Positions 35,150 to 43,171 of a stretch of 64,000 bases of DNA are shown here, piece after piece. The position numbers and the translations under genes are program-made. How positions within the stretch are numbered: position 1 is the first letter of the stretch; the number at the start of each line of letters is the position of its first letter. The notes beneath the pieces were generated by a model. It searched no databases and was not told the origin of the DNA. It saw nothing but the letters and a program-made list of their open reading frames with translations. The DNA comes from Arthrobacter sp. NicSoilB4 (GTDB taxonomy: Bacteria; Actinomycetota; Actinomycetes; Actinomycetales; Micrococcaceae), in NCBI RefSeq assembly GCF_019977335.1, contig NZ_AP024653.1:434001-498000 (forward strand). The letters are read 5' to 3'.

Positions 35150-36562
35150 ATGAGCACCCAGCTGTCCGAATCGGCACAGACGAGACGAGCCGTAAGCAAT
35201 ATTCTCAAAGGCTCCGCCGGCAACCTCGTGGAGTGGTACGACCTCTACGTCTACACAGTCTTCGCGGCCTATTTCCAGTCGCACTTCTTCAATTCCAAGG
35301 ACGAGCTCCAGGCCGGCCTGGAGGCGATGGCCGTCTTCTCGACGTCGTTCCTCATGCGCCCGATCGGCGCCTGGTTCTTCGGCCGGTACGCCGACCGCAA
35401 GGGCCGAAAAGCTGCGCTGACGCTCAGTGTGACGCTGATGTCGGCCGGTTCCTTCGCCATCGCGATCCTGCCGACCACCCAGCAGATCGGTGTTTGGGCG
35501 CTGATCCTGCTGATCGTTGTGCGGTTGATCCAGGGCTTCTCCGTTGGCGGCGAATACGGCACAAGCGCCACCTACATGTCCGAGGCCGCTACCTCCAGGC
35601 GCCGCGGATTCTTCTCCAGCTTCCAGTACGTCACGCTGATCGGCGGCCAGATGCTGGCGCTGCTGGTCCTGGTCATCCTGCAGAACACCATGGACAAATC
35701 AGCGCTGACCGAGTGGGGATGGCGCATCCCGTTCGCAATCGGCGGCGTCGCGGCGCTCGTGGTCCTGTGGCTGCGGCGCTCGATGGAAGAAACCGTGTCC
35801 GAGGAGCAGGTCGAGGCCGCCAAAATTCCCGCCGTTGCCGGCGTTGCCCAGCCGGGCACCATGAAGCTGCTTTTCACCCAGTACTGGAAGCCCCTGCTGA
35901 TCTGCATCGGCGTCACCCTCGGCGGCACGGTGGCGTTCTACACGTACACCAACTTCATCCTGAAGTTCATGAACGATACCTCCGGCATCGCGAAGACCGA
36001 CACGTCGGTGATCAACTTCTGGGCACTGTTCATCTTTATGCTGCTCCAGCCGGTTTACGGCATGATCTCCGACAAGGTCGGCCGCAAGCCGCTCCTGCTC
36101 TGGTTCGGCATCACCGGCCTGCTGTTCACCTGGCCGCTGCTGTCCACCCTGGCCGGGACCAAGGACCCGTTCACCGCGTTCCTGCTCATGATGGGCGGCC
36201 TGCTGATCGTCGGCGGCTACACCTCGATCAACGCCCTCGTGAAGGCCGAGCTGTTCCCTGCCTCCATCCGCGCCCTCGGCGTGGGCCTGGGCTACGCCAT
36301 TGCCAACTCGCTGTTCGGCGGCACGGTTCCACTGATTGGCGCAGCGCTGCAGAAGGCCGGCCAGGTGGACGTGTTCTTCACCTACGTCACGGTGGCCATC
36401 GGCCTCTCGCTGCTGGTCTACATCTTCGCGCTGAAGAACAAGAAGTCCACGCACCTGGACCACGAACAGGGCCACGCGTGGGAGCCTGCCGCTGGCACGG
36501 CTGTGACGGGCGACGGACGCAGGGACGACGACAAGGACCTCGTCGACGCCTCGCGCCGCTAG
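35150..36562 (+). CDS. MHS family MFS symporter (ProP/KgtP-like)
   Basis: A 470-residue transporter with 12 predicted membrane spans. Its markers are NLVEWYDLYVYTVFAAYFQSHFF, RPIGAWFFGRYADRKGRKAALTLSVTLMSAG and GFSVGGEYGTSATYMSEAA, the metabolite:proton symporter signature. Likely substrates are small carboxylates or betaines. ATG 35150 follows AGGAAGG. The C-terminal tail is charged (DGRRDDDKDLVDASRR). Confidence 0.88.
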   Translation: MSTQLSESAQTRRAVSNILKGSAGNLVEWYDLYVYTVFAAYFQSHFFNSKDELQAGLEAMAVFSTSFLMRPIGAWFFGRYADRKGRKAALTLSVTLMSAGSFAIAILPTTQQIGVWALILLIVVRLIQGFSVGGEYGTSATYMSEAATSRRRGFFSSFQYVTLIGGQMLALLVLVILQNTMDKSALTEWGWRIPFAIGGVAALVVLWLRRSMEETVSEEQVEAAKIPAVAGVAQPGTMKLLFTQYWKPLLICIGVTLGGTVAFYTYTNFILKFMNDTSGIAKTDTSVINFWALFIFMLLQPVYGMISDKVGRKPLLLWFGITGLLFTWPLLSTLAGTKDPFTAFLLMMGGLLIVGGYTSINALVKAELFPASIRALGVGLGYAIANSLFGGTVPLIGAALQKAGQVDVFFTYVTVAIGLSLLVYIFALKNKKSTHLDHEQGHAWEPAAGTAVTGDGRRDDDKDLVDASRR

Positions 36563-36594
36563 GGCCACCCGCCGCTCGGAAACGGACGGCGCTT

Positions 36595-36653
36595 ACGACG
36601 GCGGGCAGCCGGCTGCTGGACTTCGGTTCCGGCAGCCGGCGGTCCGCCGTCGT
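36595..36653. terminator. Long hairpin capped by a UUCG loop after the symporter gene
   Basis: The outer stem ACGACGGCGG (36595-36604) pairs with CCGCCGTCGT (36644-36653). The inner stem GCCGGCTGC (36608-36616) pairs with GCAGCCGGC (36632-36640), and continues to a C-UUCG-G tetraloop. It lies 33 nt after the stop. Without T-run, but very stable, so termination or mRNA protection is likely. Confidence 0.55.
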
Positions 36654-36783
36654 GGTTAACAGCGGGGCGGGGTGAGAGAATGGAAGGCGGTTCCGGCGGC
36701 CAGCCTGCACGGAGCCTTCCAGTGCTAATACAGCCGGCTGCCACGTTGTCCTCCATGAGGATCCGGGCACCAGGCGAACCACT

Positions 36784-37494
36784 ATGAATGGAACAGCCAT
36801 GACCTCCGCCAAGACTTTTCCGGCCGCCGCGCCGCCGAAATTCGCCTCGATCGGTTCCCCGTACTTCGGCATCCTCCTGGCCGTCATGGCCGTGGTGTTG
36901 ATCCTGTCCAACATCGGGGCGTCCAAAGGTGTGGCGATCGGCCCGATCATCACCGACGGCGGCTTCTTCCTCTTCCCGCTGGCCTACATCCTTGGCGACG
37001 TGATCAGCGAGGTCTACGGGTTCAAGGTGGCGCGGAAGGCCATCATCACCACTTTCGCGCTCTCGGTCTTCGCGTCCCTGTGCTACTGGATCGTCATCGC
37101 CCTGCCAGGGTTCGACGACGACTTCGGCACCGCCAAGCAGGCCGCGCTGGAAGGCGCCCTGGGACCGGTTCCGCAGATCGTGCTCGCCTCGCTGCTGGCG
37201 TTCCTGGCCGGGCAGACCATCAACGCCTGGATCCTCGTGAAGATGAAGGCCCGCACGGGGGAGAAGTCCCTGTGGGCAAGGATCATGGGCTCCTCGGTGG
37301 TCGGGGAGTTCGTGGACACCCTGATCTTCTGCAGTATCGCGGCTTCCGTGATCGGGATTACCGACATCGGCATGTTCGTGAACTACGTCGCCGTGGGCTT
37401 CCTCTACAAGACCCTCGTGGAGTTCCTCTTCGTTCCGGTGACCGCGGCCGCGATCGGCTGGATCAAGAAACGCGAACCGAGCTACGGGGCATAG
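36784..37494 (+). CDS. Queuosine precursor transporter (YhhQ family)
   Basis: A 236-residue membrane protein with about six or seven transmembrane segments. Family signatures are ILSNIGASKGVAIGPIITDGGFFLFPLAYILGDVISEVYGF, FLAGQTINAWILVKMK, and GEFVDTLIFCSIA. YhhQ imports 7-deazaguanine precursors of queuosine. A second possible start is ATG 36799. The downstream enzyme tgt lies at 41.1-42.4 kb. The 220-bp upstream spacer holds the UUCG hairpin and GGAAGGC/GCCTTCC arms, but no recognised preQ1 riboswitch. Confidence 0.87.
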   Translation: MNGTAMTSAKTFPAAAPPKFASIGSPYFGILLAVMAVVLILSNIGASKGVAIGPIITDGGFFLFPLAYILGDVISEVYGFKVARKAIITTFALSVFASLCYWIVIALPGFDDDFGTAKQAALEGALGPVPQIVLASLLAFLAGQTINAWILVKMKARTGEKSLWARIMGSSVVGEFVDTLIFCSIAASVIGITDIGMFVNYVAVGFLYKTLVEFLFVPVTAAAIGWIKKREPSYGA

Positions 37495-37579
37495 GGTCCG
37501 GGCCGCAGCGCGCGGCCGCCGGCATCGGGAAGGCGGGGGTCGCTGGTTCGCTGCCGGGCCGCAGACCGAGCGGACGCCG

Positions 37580-38593
37580 TCAGCCGGAAACGCGGGCCGT
37601 GGTGCCGCGGACGACGAGGGCCGGCTCGATCAGCTTGCGTTCGGGCTCGAGCGTGGGGTCCTGGATTCGCGCCAGCAGCGCGTTGGCGACATCGACGCCG
37701 ACGATGTCGCTGCGGTTGTCCACGGTGGACATGTCCAGATACCGCGACTTGGCCAGCTGGGAGTTGTCGTAGCCGATCACGGACAGGTCCGCGGGGACGG
37801 ACAGGCCCCGGGCCTTGGCGGCGGCGAGGGCACCCAGTGCCATGGAGTCGTTGGCGGCGAACAGCGCCGTCGTGTCCGGGTGGTGGTCCAGCATCCAGCA
37901 GGCCGCCGCGTAGCCGTCCTCCTCGGAGGTCCCCTGGGACTCGCCGGCGATCCGGACCTCTACGCCGGCTTCCAGAATGCGGCCGCGGAAGCCTTCCCTC
38001 CGATGGGCGGCGGCGCCTCCGGTGCCCGAGAGGTGCCCGATGCGGGTGTGTCCGAGCCCCAGCAGGTGTTCAGCGGCCATCCGGCCGCCGCCGTCGTCGT
38101 CATTCGTGATGAGGCCGGCCCCGGCGGGGACACCATCCCGCCAGCCCGCGACGACGGCGGGAACCCAGGTTCCGGCCATCATCGCCTCGCTTGGTTCTGC
38201 CGCGATGACCAGCCCCTCCACGTGCATGGACAGCAGGCCGTCCGTCGCTTCCGTGATGCGGTTCTCGCCCGGCCGTGAGTCCGCGAGCGTGACCTGGTAG
38301 CCGTGGGGGGAGAGGGCGGATTCCAGCCCGCGCAGGAGGTCCACGAACCAAAGGTTGCGGAAATCGTCAATGACCAGCCCGATGCTTTTCGTCTGGCTGC
38401 TGGCGAGCGTCGTCGCCGCCCGGCTGGGCCGGTAGCCCAACTCGGACATGGCCGCCAGGACAGCCGTCCGGCGCTTCTCGCTGACCTTTGACGGGTTCTG
38501 CAGCACCAGGGACACCAGTGATGGCGAGACGCCCGCGCTCTTGGCGACGTCGTAGATCGTCGGGCGGCGGTTTCGTGAGGTGTTCAGCGTCAT
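37580..38593 (-). CDS. LacI family transcriptional regulator
   Basis: A 337-residue regulator. The LacI helix-turn-helix PTIYDVAKSAGVSPSLVSLVLQNPSKVSEKRR (12-43) is followed by the hinge helix and a ribose-binding-like effector domain (LFAANDSMALGALAAAKARG...VIGYDNSQLAKSRYLDMSTVD). Divergent from the Gfo/Idh and epimerase pair, with a palindrome in between, so it probably represses that pair until a sugar ligand binds. Confidence 0.92.
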   Translation of the reverse strand: MTLNTSRNRRPTIYDVAKSAGVSPSLVSLVLQNPSKVSEKRRTAVLAAMSELGYRPSRAATTLASSQTKSIGLVIDDFRNLWFVDLLRGLESALSPHGYQVTLADSRPGENRITEATDGLLSMHVEGLVIAAEPSEAMMAGTWVPAVVAGWRDGVPAGAGLITNDDDGGGRMAAEHLLGLGHTRIGHLSGTGGAAAHRREGFRGRILEAGVEVRIAGESQGTSEEDGYAAACWMLDHHPDTTALFAANDSMALGALAAAKARGLSVPADLSVIGYDNSQLAKSRYLDMSTVDNRSDIVGVDVANALLARIQDPTLEPERKLIEPALVVRGTTARVSG

Positions 38594-38684
38594 CTGGAGA
38601 GCCTTTCATGTCTCATCCGAGGATAACCAGTCAACCATTGACAGGACATATTCACATAGCTAATCTTCTAGTCAGCGAAACTTT

Positions 38685-38698
38685 TTGTAGCGCTCCAA
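38685..38698. promoter_or_regulatory. Candidate LacI-family operator
   Basis: TTGTAGCGCTCCAA is an inverted repeat around AGCGCT with a single mismatched pair, the shape of LacI-family operators with a central CG. It lies in the 153-bp divergent region, 49 nt before the dehydrogenase start. Confidence 0.55.
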
Positions 38699-38746
38699 TT
38701 TTCAAGAGTCGGGCCGCGGCCTGGCCGAATTTCAAAGGAGAAATCG

Positions 38747-39925
38747 ATGGCTGACAGTCTAGGAGTCGCCGTAATCGGCGCCGGCATGGCAGGCAAGGCC
38801 CACGCGGCCGCGTACCGCACGGCATCGGCGCTCTACAGCCCGGTCCTTCCGCCCATCCGGCTGGTCTCCATCGGCGACGTCAACGCCGAGTTCGGTTCCC
38901 TCGCAGCGAAGCGCTTCGGCTACGAACGCAATGACACGTCGTGGCAGGCGATCGCCGAAGCCGACGACATCGACGTCGTGAGCGTCGTCATTGCGAACTC
39001 CCTTCACCGTGAAGTGGTGGAGGGCCTCCTGGCCGCCGGAAAGCACGTGCTGTGCGAAAAGCCGCTGAGCGACTCCCTCGAGGACGCCCGCGCCATGGCG
39101 GACGCTGCCCGCAACGCCAGCTCGATCGCCCGCATCGGGTTCACGTTCCGCCGCACCCCCGGCATCGCCTACATCCGCGACCTCATTCGGTCCGGTGTCC
39201 TGGGCAACGTCCTCCACTTCAGCGGCCGCTACTGGACCGACTACGGGTTCAGCCCCTCGGCCCCTATGAGCTGGCGGTACAAGGGCGGTCCCGGCTCCGG
39301 CGCGCTGGCCGACGTCGGAAGCCACCTTACTTACGTGGCCGAATTCCTCTGCGGCGACATCAAGTCCATCAGCGGCGGACGCCTCAGCACCGTGATTGAC
39401 AAGCGCCCCTTGCCGCTCGGCGCCGTCATGGGCCATGACCACGCCGCTGTCAGCGACACGTTCGAGCCCGTCGACAACGACGACTACGCGGTCTTCTCTG
39501 CCGAATTCGAGAACGGTGCCGGCGGCTTCGAGGTCTCCCGGGTGGCGGCCGGCCACGCCAACAGCCTCATCTTCGAGGTCTTTTGCGAGAACGGCGCCGC
39601 CCGGTTCGACCAGCGCCGGCCGGCAGAGATCGAACTGTTCCTCAACGACGGCCCGGCCAACGAAAACGGCTACCGCCAGGTCATCCTCGGCCCCGGACAC
39701 CCCTACATCGCCGGTGGCCTGGCTATGGACGCGCCCAGCGTCGGATTCGGCCAGAACGACGCGTTCGGCTACCAGGCCCGGGCATTCCTGGAGGAGGTCG
39801 CCGGCCTCAGCGAAGCGGACTCCCTGCCCCGCTGCGCCACTTTCGACGAGGGCGTGCGCAACATGGAACTGCTCGGCGCCGTCACGGAATCCGCACTGAA
39901 CAACGGAAAGAAAATCACGTTATGA
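38747..39925 (+). CDS. Gfo/Idh/MocA family oxidoreductase
   Basis: A 392-residue NAD(P)-dependent sugar oxidoreductase. Rossmann motif GVAVIGAGMAGKAHAAAY (5-22), catalytic EKP in HVLCEKPLSDS, then FRRTPGIAYIRDLI and MSWRYKGGPGSGALADVGSHLTYVAEF. AAAGGAG precedes ATG 38747. Its stop overlaps the epimerase start (ATGA). Resembles the dehydrogenase at 21.6 kb in fold and partner type but differs in sequence, so the substrate is probably different. Confidence 0.87.
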   Translation: MADSLGVAVIGAGMAGKAHAAAYRTASALYSPVLPPIRLVSIGDVNAEFGSLAAKRFGYERNDTSWQAIAEADDIDVVSVVIANSLHREVVEGLLAAGKHVLCEKPLSDSLEDARAMADAARNASSIARIGFTFRRTPGIAYIRDLIRSGVLGNVLHFSGRYWTDYGFSPSAPMSWRYKGGPGSGALADVGSHLTYVAEFLCGDIKSISGGRLSTVIDKRPLPLGAVMGHDHAAVSDTFEPVDNDDYAVFSAEFENGAGGFEVSRVAAGHANSLIFEVFCENGAARFDQRRPAEIELFLNDGPANENGYRQVILGPGHPYIAGGLAMDAPSVGFGQNDAFGYQARAFLEEVAGLSEADSLPRCATFDEGVRNMELLGAVTESALNNGKKITL

Positions 39926-40941
39926 AACTCGGCGTCTACAACGCAATCCTGCACGACCGCCCCCTTCCCGAGGCCCTCAAGGTCATCGCCGGCCTGGGGC
40001 TCACCGGCATCGAAATCAACACTGGTGGATTCCTGCCTGCCGTCCACGTTCCAAATATGGACCAGATCCTTGAAAGCGATGCGGCCCGCGACGACTACCT
40101 CGCGATTTTCGAGGGGACCGGCGTCTCGATCGCCGGCCTGAACTGCAACGGCAACCCGCTGCACCCCAACCGCGAGATCGGCGAGAAGCATGCCGAGGAC
40201 ATCCGGCGCAGCATCCGTCTGGCCCAGCGGCTGGGGCAGGACCGCGTGGTCACCATGTCCGGGCTGCCCGGCGGAGAACCGGGGGCCACCACGGTCAACT
40301 GGGTGGTCAACGCCTGGAACTCGGCCGCCCTGGACGTGCTCGACTACCAGTGGGGCATCGCAGCCGGCTTCTGGAAGGAAACCGACCGCCTCGCCGCCGA
40401 CCACGGCGTGAAGGTGGCCCTCGAACTGCACCCGCAGAACCTCGTGTTCAACACCGCCGACGTGCACAAGCTCATCGAGCTCACCGGCGCGACCCATGTG
40501 GGCGTCGAGCTGGACGCCTCGCACCTGTTCTGGCAGCAGATGGACCCGGTCGCCGTGGTCCGCGAACTCGGCCCGCTGGTCTTCCAGGCGGCGGCGAAGG
40601 ACGTGCGCGTCAACACTGCGAACGCAGCACTCTACGGGGTCCTCGACAACAGCTTCCGCAGGCTTTCACCCGAGGAAAACCGCACCAACCTCGGCGGCGA
40701 CGAGTGGGCCAACGAGTGGCCCAAGAACTCCGCCTGGGACTTCGTGGCCCTCGGCCGCGGGCACGATACCGCCTACTGGACCGAGTTCCTGCGGGCCTTG
40801 TACGAGGTGGACCCAGACATGCTGGTCAACATCGAGCACGAGGACGTTTCCCTCGGCCGGATTGAGGGCCTCCAGGTGGCGGCCAAGGTGCTGCGGGACG
40901 CCGACGCGGCGCTCTCGGCGTCGTTGCACCTCACGAACTGA
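39922..40941 (+). CDS. TIM-barrel sugar isomerase/epimerase
   Basis: A 339-residue xylose-isomerase-like TIM-barrel enzyme with metal-ligand candidates in VALELHPQNLV, VGVELDASHLFWQQ and VNIEHEDVSLG. Relatives include the large subunit of C-glycoside deglycosidases and hydrolases of keto-sugars, but no small-subunit gene is adjacent. Coupled by a 4-nt overlap with the dehydrogenase. I infer that it processes the keto-sugar made by that enzyme. Confidence 0.82.
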   Translation: MKLGVYNAILHDRPLPEALKVIAGLGLTGIEINTGGFLPAVHVPNMDQILESDAARDDYLAIFEGTGVSIAGLNCNGNPLHPNREIGEKHAEDIRRSIRLAQRLGQDRVVTMSGLPGGEPGATTVNWVVNAWNSAALDVLDYQWGIAAGFWKETDRLAADHGVKVALELHPQNLVFNTADVHKLIELTGATHVGVELDASHLFWQQMDPVAVVRELGPLVFQAAAKDVRVNTANAALYGVLDNSFRRLSPEENRTNLGGDEWANEWPKNSAWDFVALGRGHDTAYWTEFLRALYEVDPDMLVNIEHEDVSLGRIEGLQVAAKVLRDADAALSASLHLTN

Positions 40942-40960
40942 TCGCCCGGTAAACCGCGAG

Positions 40961-41019
40961 ATCGCCGGAAAGCTCCGGGATCGCCGGAACCTTCCGGCGA
41001 TCCCGCACGCTTCCGGCGA
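40961..41019. repeat. Nested palindrome, copy C
   Basis: Inner stem GGGATCGCCGG (40977-40987) and CCGGCGATCCC (40994-41004) with 6-nt loop AACCTT. Outer arms TCGCCGGAA (40962-40970) and TTCCGGCGA (41011-41019), each 6 nt from the inner stem. It lies between convergent genes (epimerase and tgt). The variable inner pair is A-T here. Confidence 0.85.
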
Positions 41020-41065
41020 CCCCGGCGACGTCGACGCGCGACCCCGCCGACGCCGGCGCCGGAAC

Positions 41066-42364
41066 CTAGGAGTAGTACTGCCGCAGCGTCTCGGCCTTGA
41101 ACTCGAAGAAGTTGCCGGCCTCTATGGCCAGGCGGGCGTCGTCGACCATCTTCACCACGAAACGCTCGTTGTGGATCGAGATCAGGGTGGCCGAGACCAT
41201 CTCCTTGGCCTTGAACAGGTGGTGGATGTAGGCCCGCGAATAGTTCAGGCAGGCGTAGCAGTCGCAGCCTTCCTGCAGCGGGCCGAAGTCGCGCTTGTAC
41301 ATGGCGCCGGAGAGGTTGTACCGGCCAGTGGGGTGGTAGAACGCCGAGTTGCGGGCCACCCGGGTGGGGGAGACACAGTCGAACGTGTCCGCGCCGTTTT
41401 CGATTGCGGTGAAAATGTCGTCCGGTTCGGAGATGCCCAGCAGGTGCCGGGGTTTGTTCTCCGGCAGCTCCTCGTTGCACCAGCGCACGATCGTGCCGAG
41501 GTTCTCTTTCTCCAGCGCCCCGCCGATGCCGAAGCCGTCGAAGTTCATCGCGCCGAGGTCCCGGCAGGCCTTGCGGCGCAGGTCCTCGTACTGGGCACCC
41601 TGGATCACTCCGAACAGGGCCTGGTAGGGCTTGCCCGCGCGTTCGGCGGTGAGCCGGAAGTGCTCCGTGATGCAGCGCTCGGCCCAGCGGCGGGTGCGCT
41701 CCAGGGACTCTTCCTGGTAGCCGCGGGAGTTCTGCAGTGTGGTCAGCTCGTCGAAGGCGAACATGATGTCCGCGCCGATCTGGTGCTGGACGTTCATGGA
41801 GATTTCGGGGCTGAAGCGGTGCCGGTCGCCGTTGAGGTGGCTCTTGAACCACACGCCTTCCTCGTCCACGTGGGCCAGGCGTTCCTTGCCGGGCGCGACG
41901 GCGTCGTCCGGTCCGGAATTGTCCACCGATTTCATGTCGATGACCTTTTTGAACCCCGAGCCCAGGCTCATCACCTGGAACCCGCCGGAGTCGGTGAACG
42001 TGGGTCCGCGCCAGTTCATGAACGCGCCCAGGCCCCCGGCCTCATCCAGGATGTCCGCGCCGGGCTGCAGGTACAGGTGGTAGGCGTTGGCCAGCACGGC
42101 CTGCGCCCCGAGGTCGGCGACGGACTCGGGGAGCACCGACTTGACCGTGGCCTTGGTGCCGACGGCGATGAACGCCGGCGTCTGGATCTCGCCATGCGGC
42201 GTGGTGATGGTGCCGGTGCGGCCAAGGAACTCCCCGCCGTTGGCGGCAACCTGATCGGCCGACGGCGAGCAGCTTTCACTCAGGCGCTTGCCCACCCGGA
42301 AGGAAAACTCGGACTGCCGGGCAGGTTCGGGGGGCAGGGACGCAAAGTCAGGATTGGCTGGCAC
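41066..42364 (-). CDS. tgt: tRNA-guanine(34) transglycosylase
   Basis: Exchanges guanine-34 in GUN-anticodon tRNAs for a 7-deazaguanine base. The 432-residue protein has TDSGGFQVMSL (Asp125, general base), FDE (204-206), the nucleophile Asp329 in FDCVSPTR, and zinc ligands Cys367, Cys369 and Cys372 with His398. Pocket residues differ from the usual preQ1 type: the bacterial FDEC becomes FDEL (Leu207), and GGLAVGE becomes GGALEKE. No de novo queuosine genes are in the window. A precursor transporter is 3.6 kb away, so salvage is suggested. Confidence 0.93.
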   Translation of the reverse strand: MPANPDFASLPPEPARQSEFSFRVGKRLSESCSPSADQVAANGGEFLGRTGTITTPHGEIQTPAFIAVGTKATVKSVLPESVADLGAQAVLANAYHLYLQPGADILDEAGGLGAFMNWRGPTFTDSGGFQVMSLGSGFKKVIDMKSVDNSGPDDAVAPGKERLAHVDEEGVWFKSHLNGDRHRFSPEISMNVQHQIGADIMFAFDELTTLQNSRGYQEESLERTRRWAERCITEHFRLTAERAGKPYQALFGVIQGAQYEDLRRKACRDLGAMNFDGFGIGGALEKENLGTIVRWCNEELPENKPRHLLGISEPDDIFTAIENGADTFDCVSPTRVARNSAFYHPTGRYNLSGAMYKRDFGPLQEGCDCYACLNYSRAYIHHLFKAKEMVSATLISIHNERFVVKMVDDARLAIEAGNFFEFKAETLRQYYS

Positions 42365-42397
42365 CGTTCAAGTGTGCCAGCTAACAGCCTGCAACCT

Positions 42398-43123
42398 TTA
42401 GTGCAGCGGATCCGATGTGGGGTAGTTCTCAGCCCGCCACTTGTCCCAGTAGCTGCGGATGGACTCCAGCTGGTGCGCACCGAGGTCGTACGTCGAGACG
42501 ATGACCAGTGAGCCGCCCTCGGGCCTGATGTCCTTGATGGCGGGCTGGTCCGCGACGATCACCAGGCCCTCGCCGTGTTCTGCGTAGTGGTGGACCGTGA
42601 GCCCCACCTGGTGGTTGCTGCGGAACCAGACCTTGCCGGAGACTTCCTCGCCCGTGGCCAGGGTGAGCGAGTACGGCTCGCCGGGCTTGGGCACATCCGA
42701 CAGGCCCAGTTTTTCGATGGCGGACCCCTCGCTGCCGGGGACGGAGAAGAAAAAGGTCCGGCGTTTGCCGTGCGGATGCCGTTCGAGGGCAAAGCGGAGC
42801 TGCTGGATGAACGTCAGCCAGCCCTGGGTGATGTCCTCGTCCCAGGCGGCCCACTCGGAATTGTGGTCCACGGCGGCCCGCGTGACGCTGAGCTCCGTGC
42901 CGGTCGGGACGGGCTTCAAGGTGAACACGTCCCCGCCATCGACCACAAGGGACGTGTGGTCGGCGCCTTCGACCACATTGGGGCTGAAGTAGATCTCATT
43001 GATCTCGGCCGCCTGGTCGTCGGCTTCCCAGCCGTGCCACTGGGCAACCTTGGCGGGCTCGCGCAGCATCGTCCAAACCTGCTGCGCGTCGGAGTTGATC
43101 ACAACGCTCAGATTGTTCGTCAT
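42398..43123 (-). CDS. SRPBCC domain protein
   Basis: A 241-residue protein of the START/AHSA1 lipid-binding fold. The N-terminal SVVINSDAQQVWTMLREPAKVAQWHGWEADD and the GTELSVTRAA...WAAWDEDITQGWLTFIQQLRFALE stretch are typical. A less conserved second half (about 140-240) resembles a repeat of the fold. Function and ligand unknown; it stands between tgt and a DUF6707-like gene on the same strand. Confidence 0.75.
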   Translation of the reverse strand: MTNNLSVVINSDAQQVWTMLREPAKVAQWHGWEADDQAAEINEIYFSPNVVEGADHTSLVVDGGDVFTLKPVPTGTELSVTRAAVDHNSEWAAWDEDITQGWLTFIQQLRFALERHPHGKRRTFFFSVPGSEGSAIEKLGLSDVPKPGEPYSLTLATGEEVSGKVWFRSNHQVGLTVHHYAEHGEGLVIVADQPAIKDIRPEGGSLVIVSTYDLGAHQLESIRSYWDKWRAENYPTSDPLH

Positions 43124-43171
43124 GGGGTGAATCTACAACGCACTGCCCTGAGGGGATAGGGGCCAAACGCC

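Noticed and set aside
36654..36783. preQ1 riboswitch before the YhhQ-type transporter gene
   Set aside because: Neither the class I nor the class II consensus could be found by eye; only short hairpin arms are present.
40496..42511. 671-codon plus-strand open frame opposite tgt
   Set aside because: It runs through the end of a clear epimerase gene and antisense to the complete tgt gene. High GC removes stop codons in this frame.
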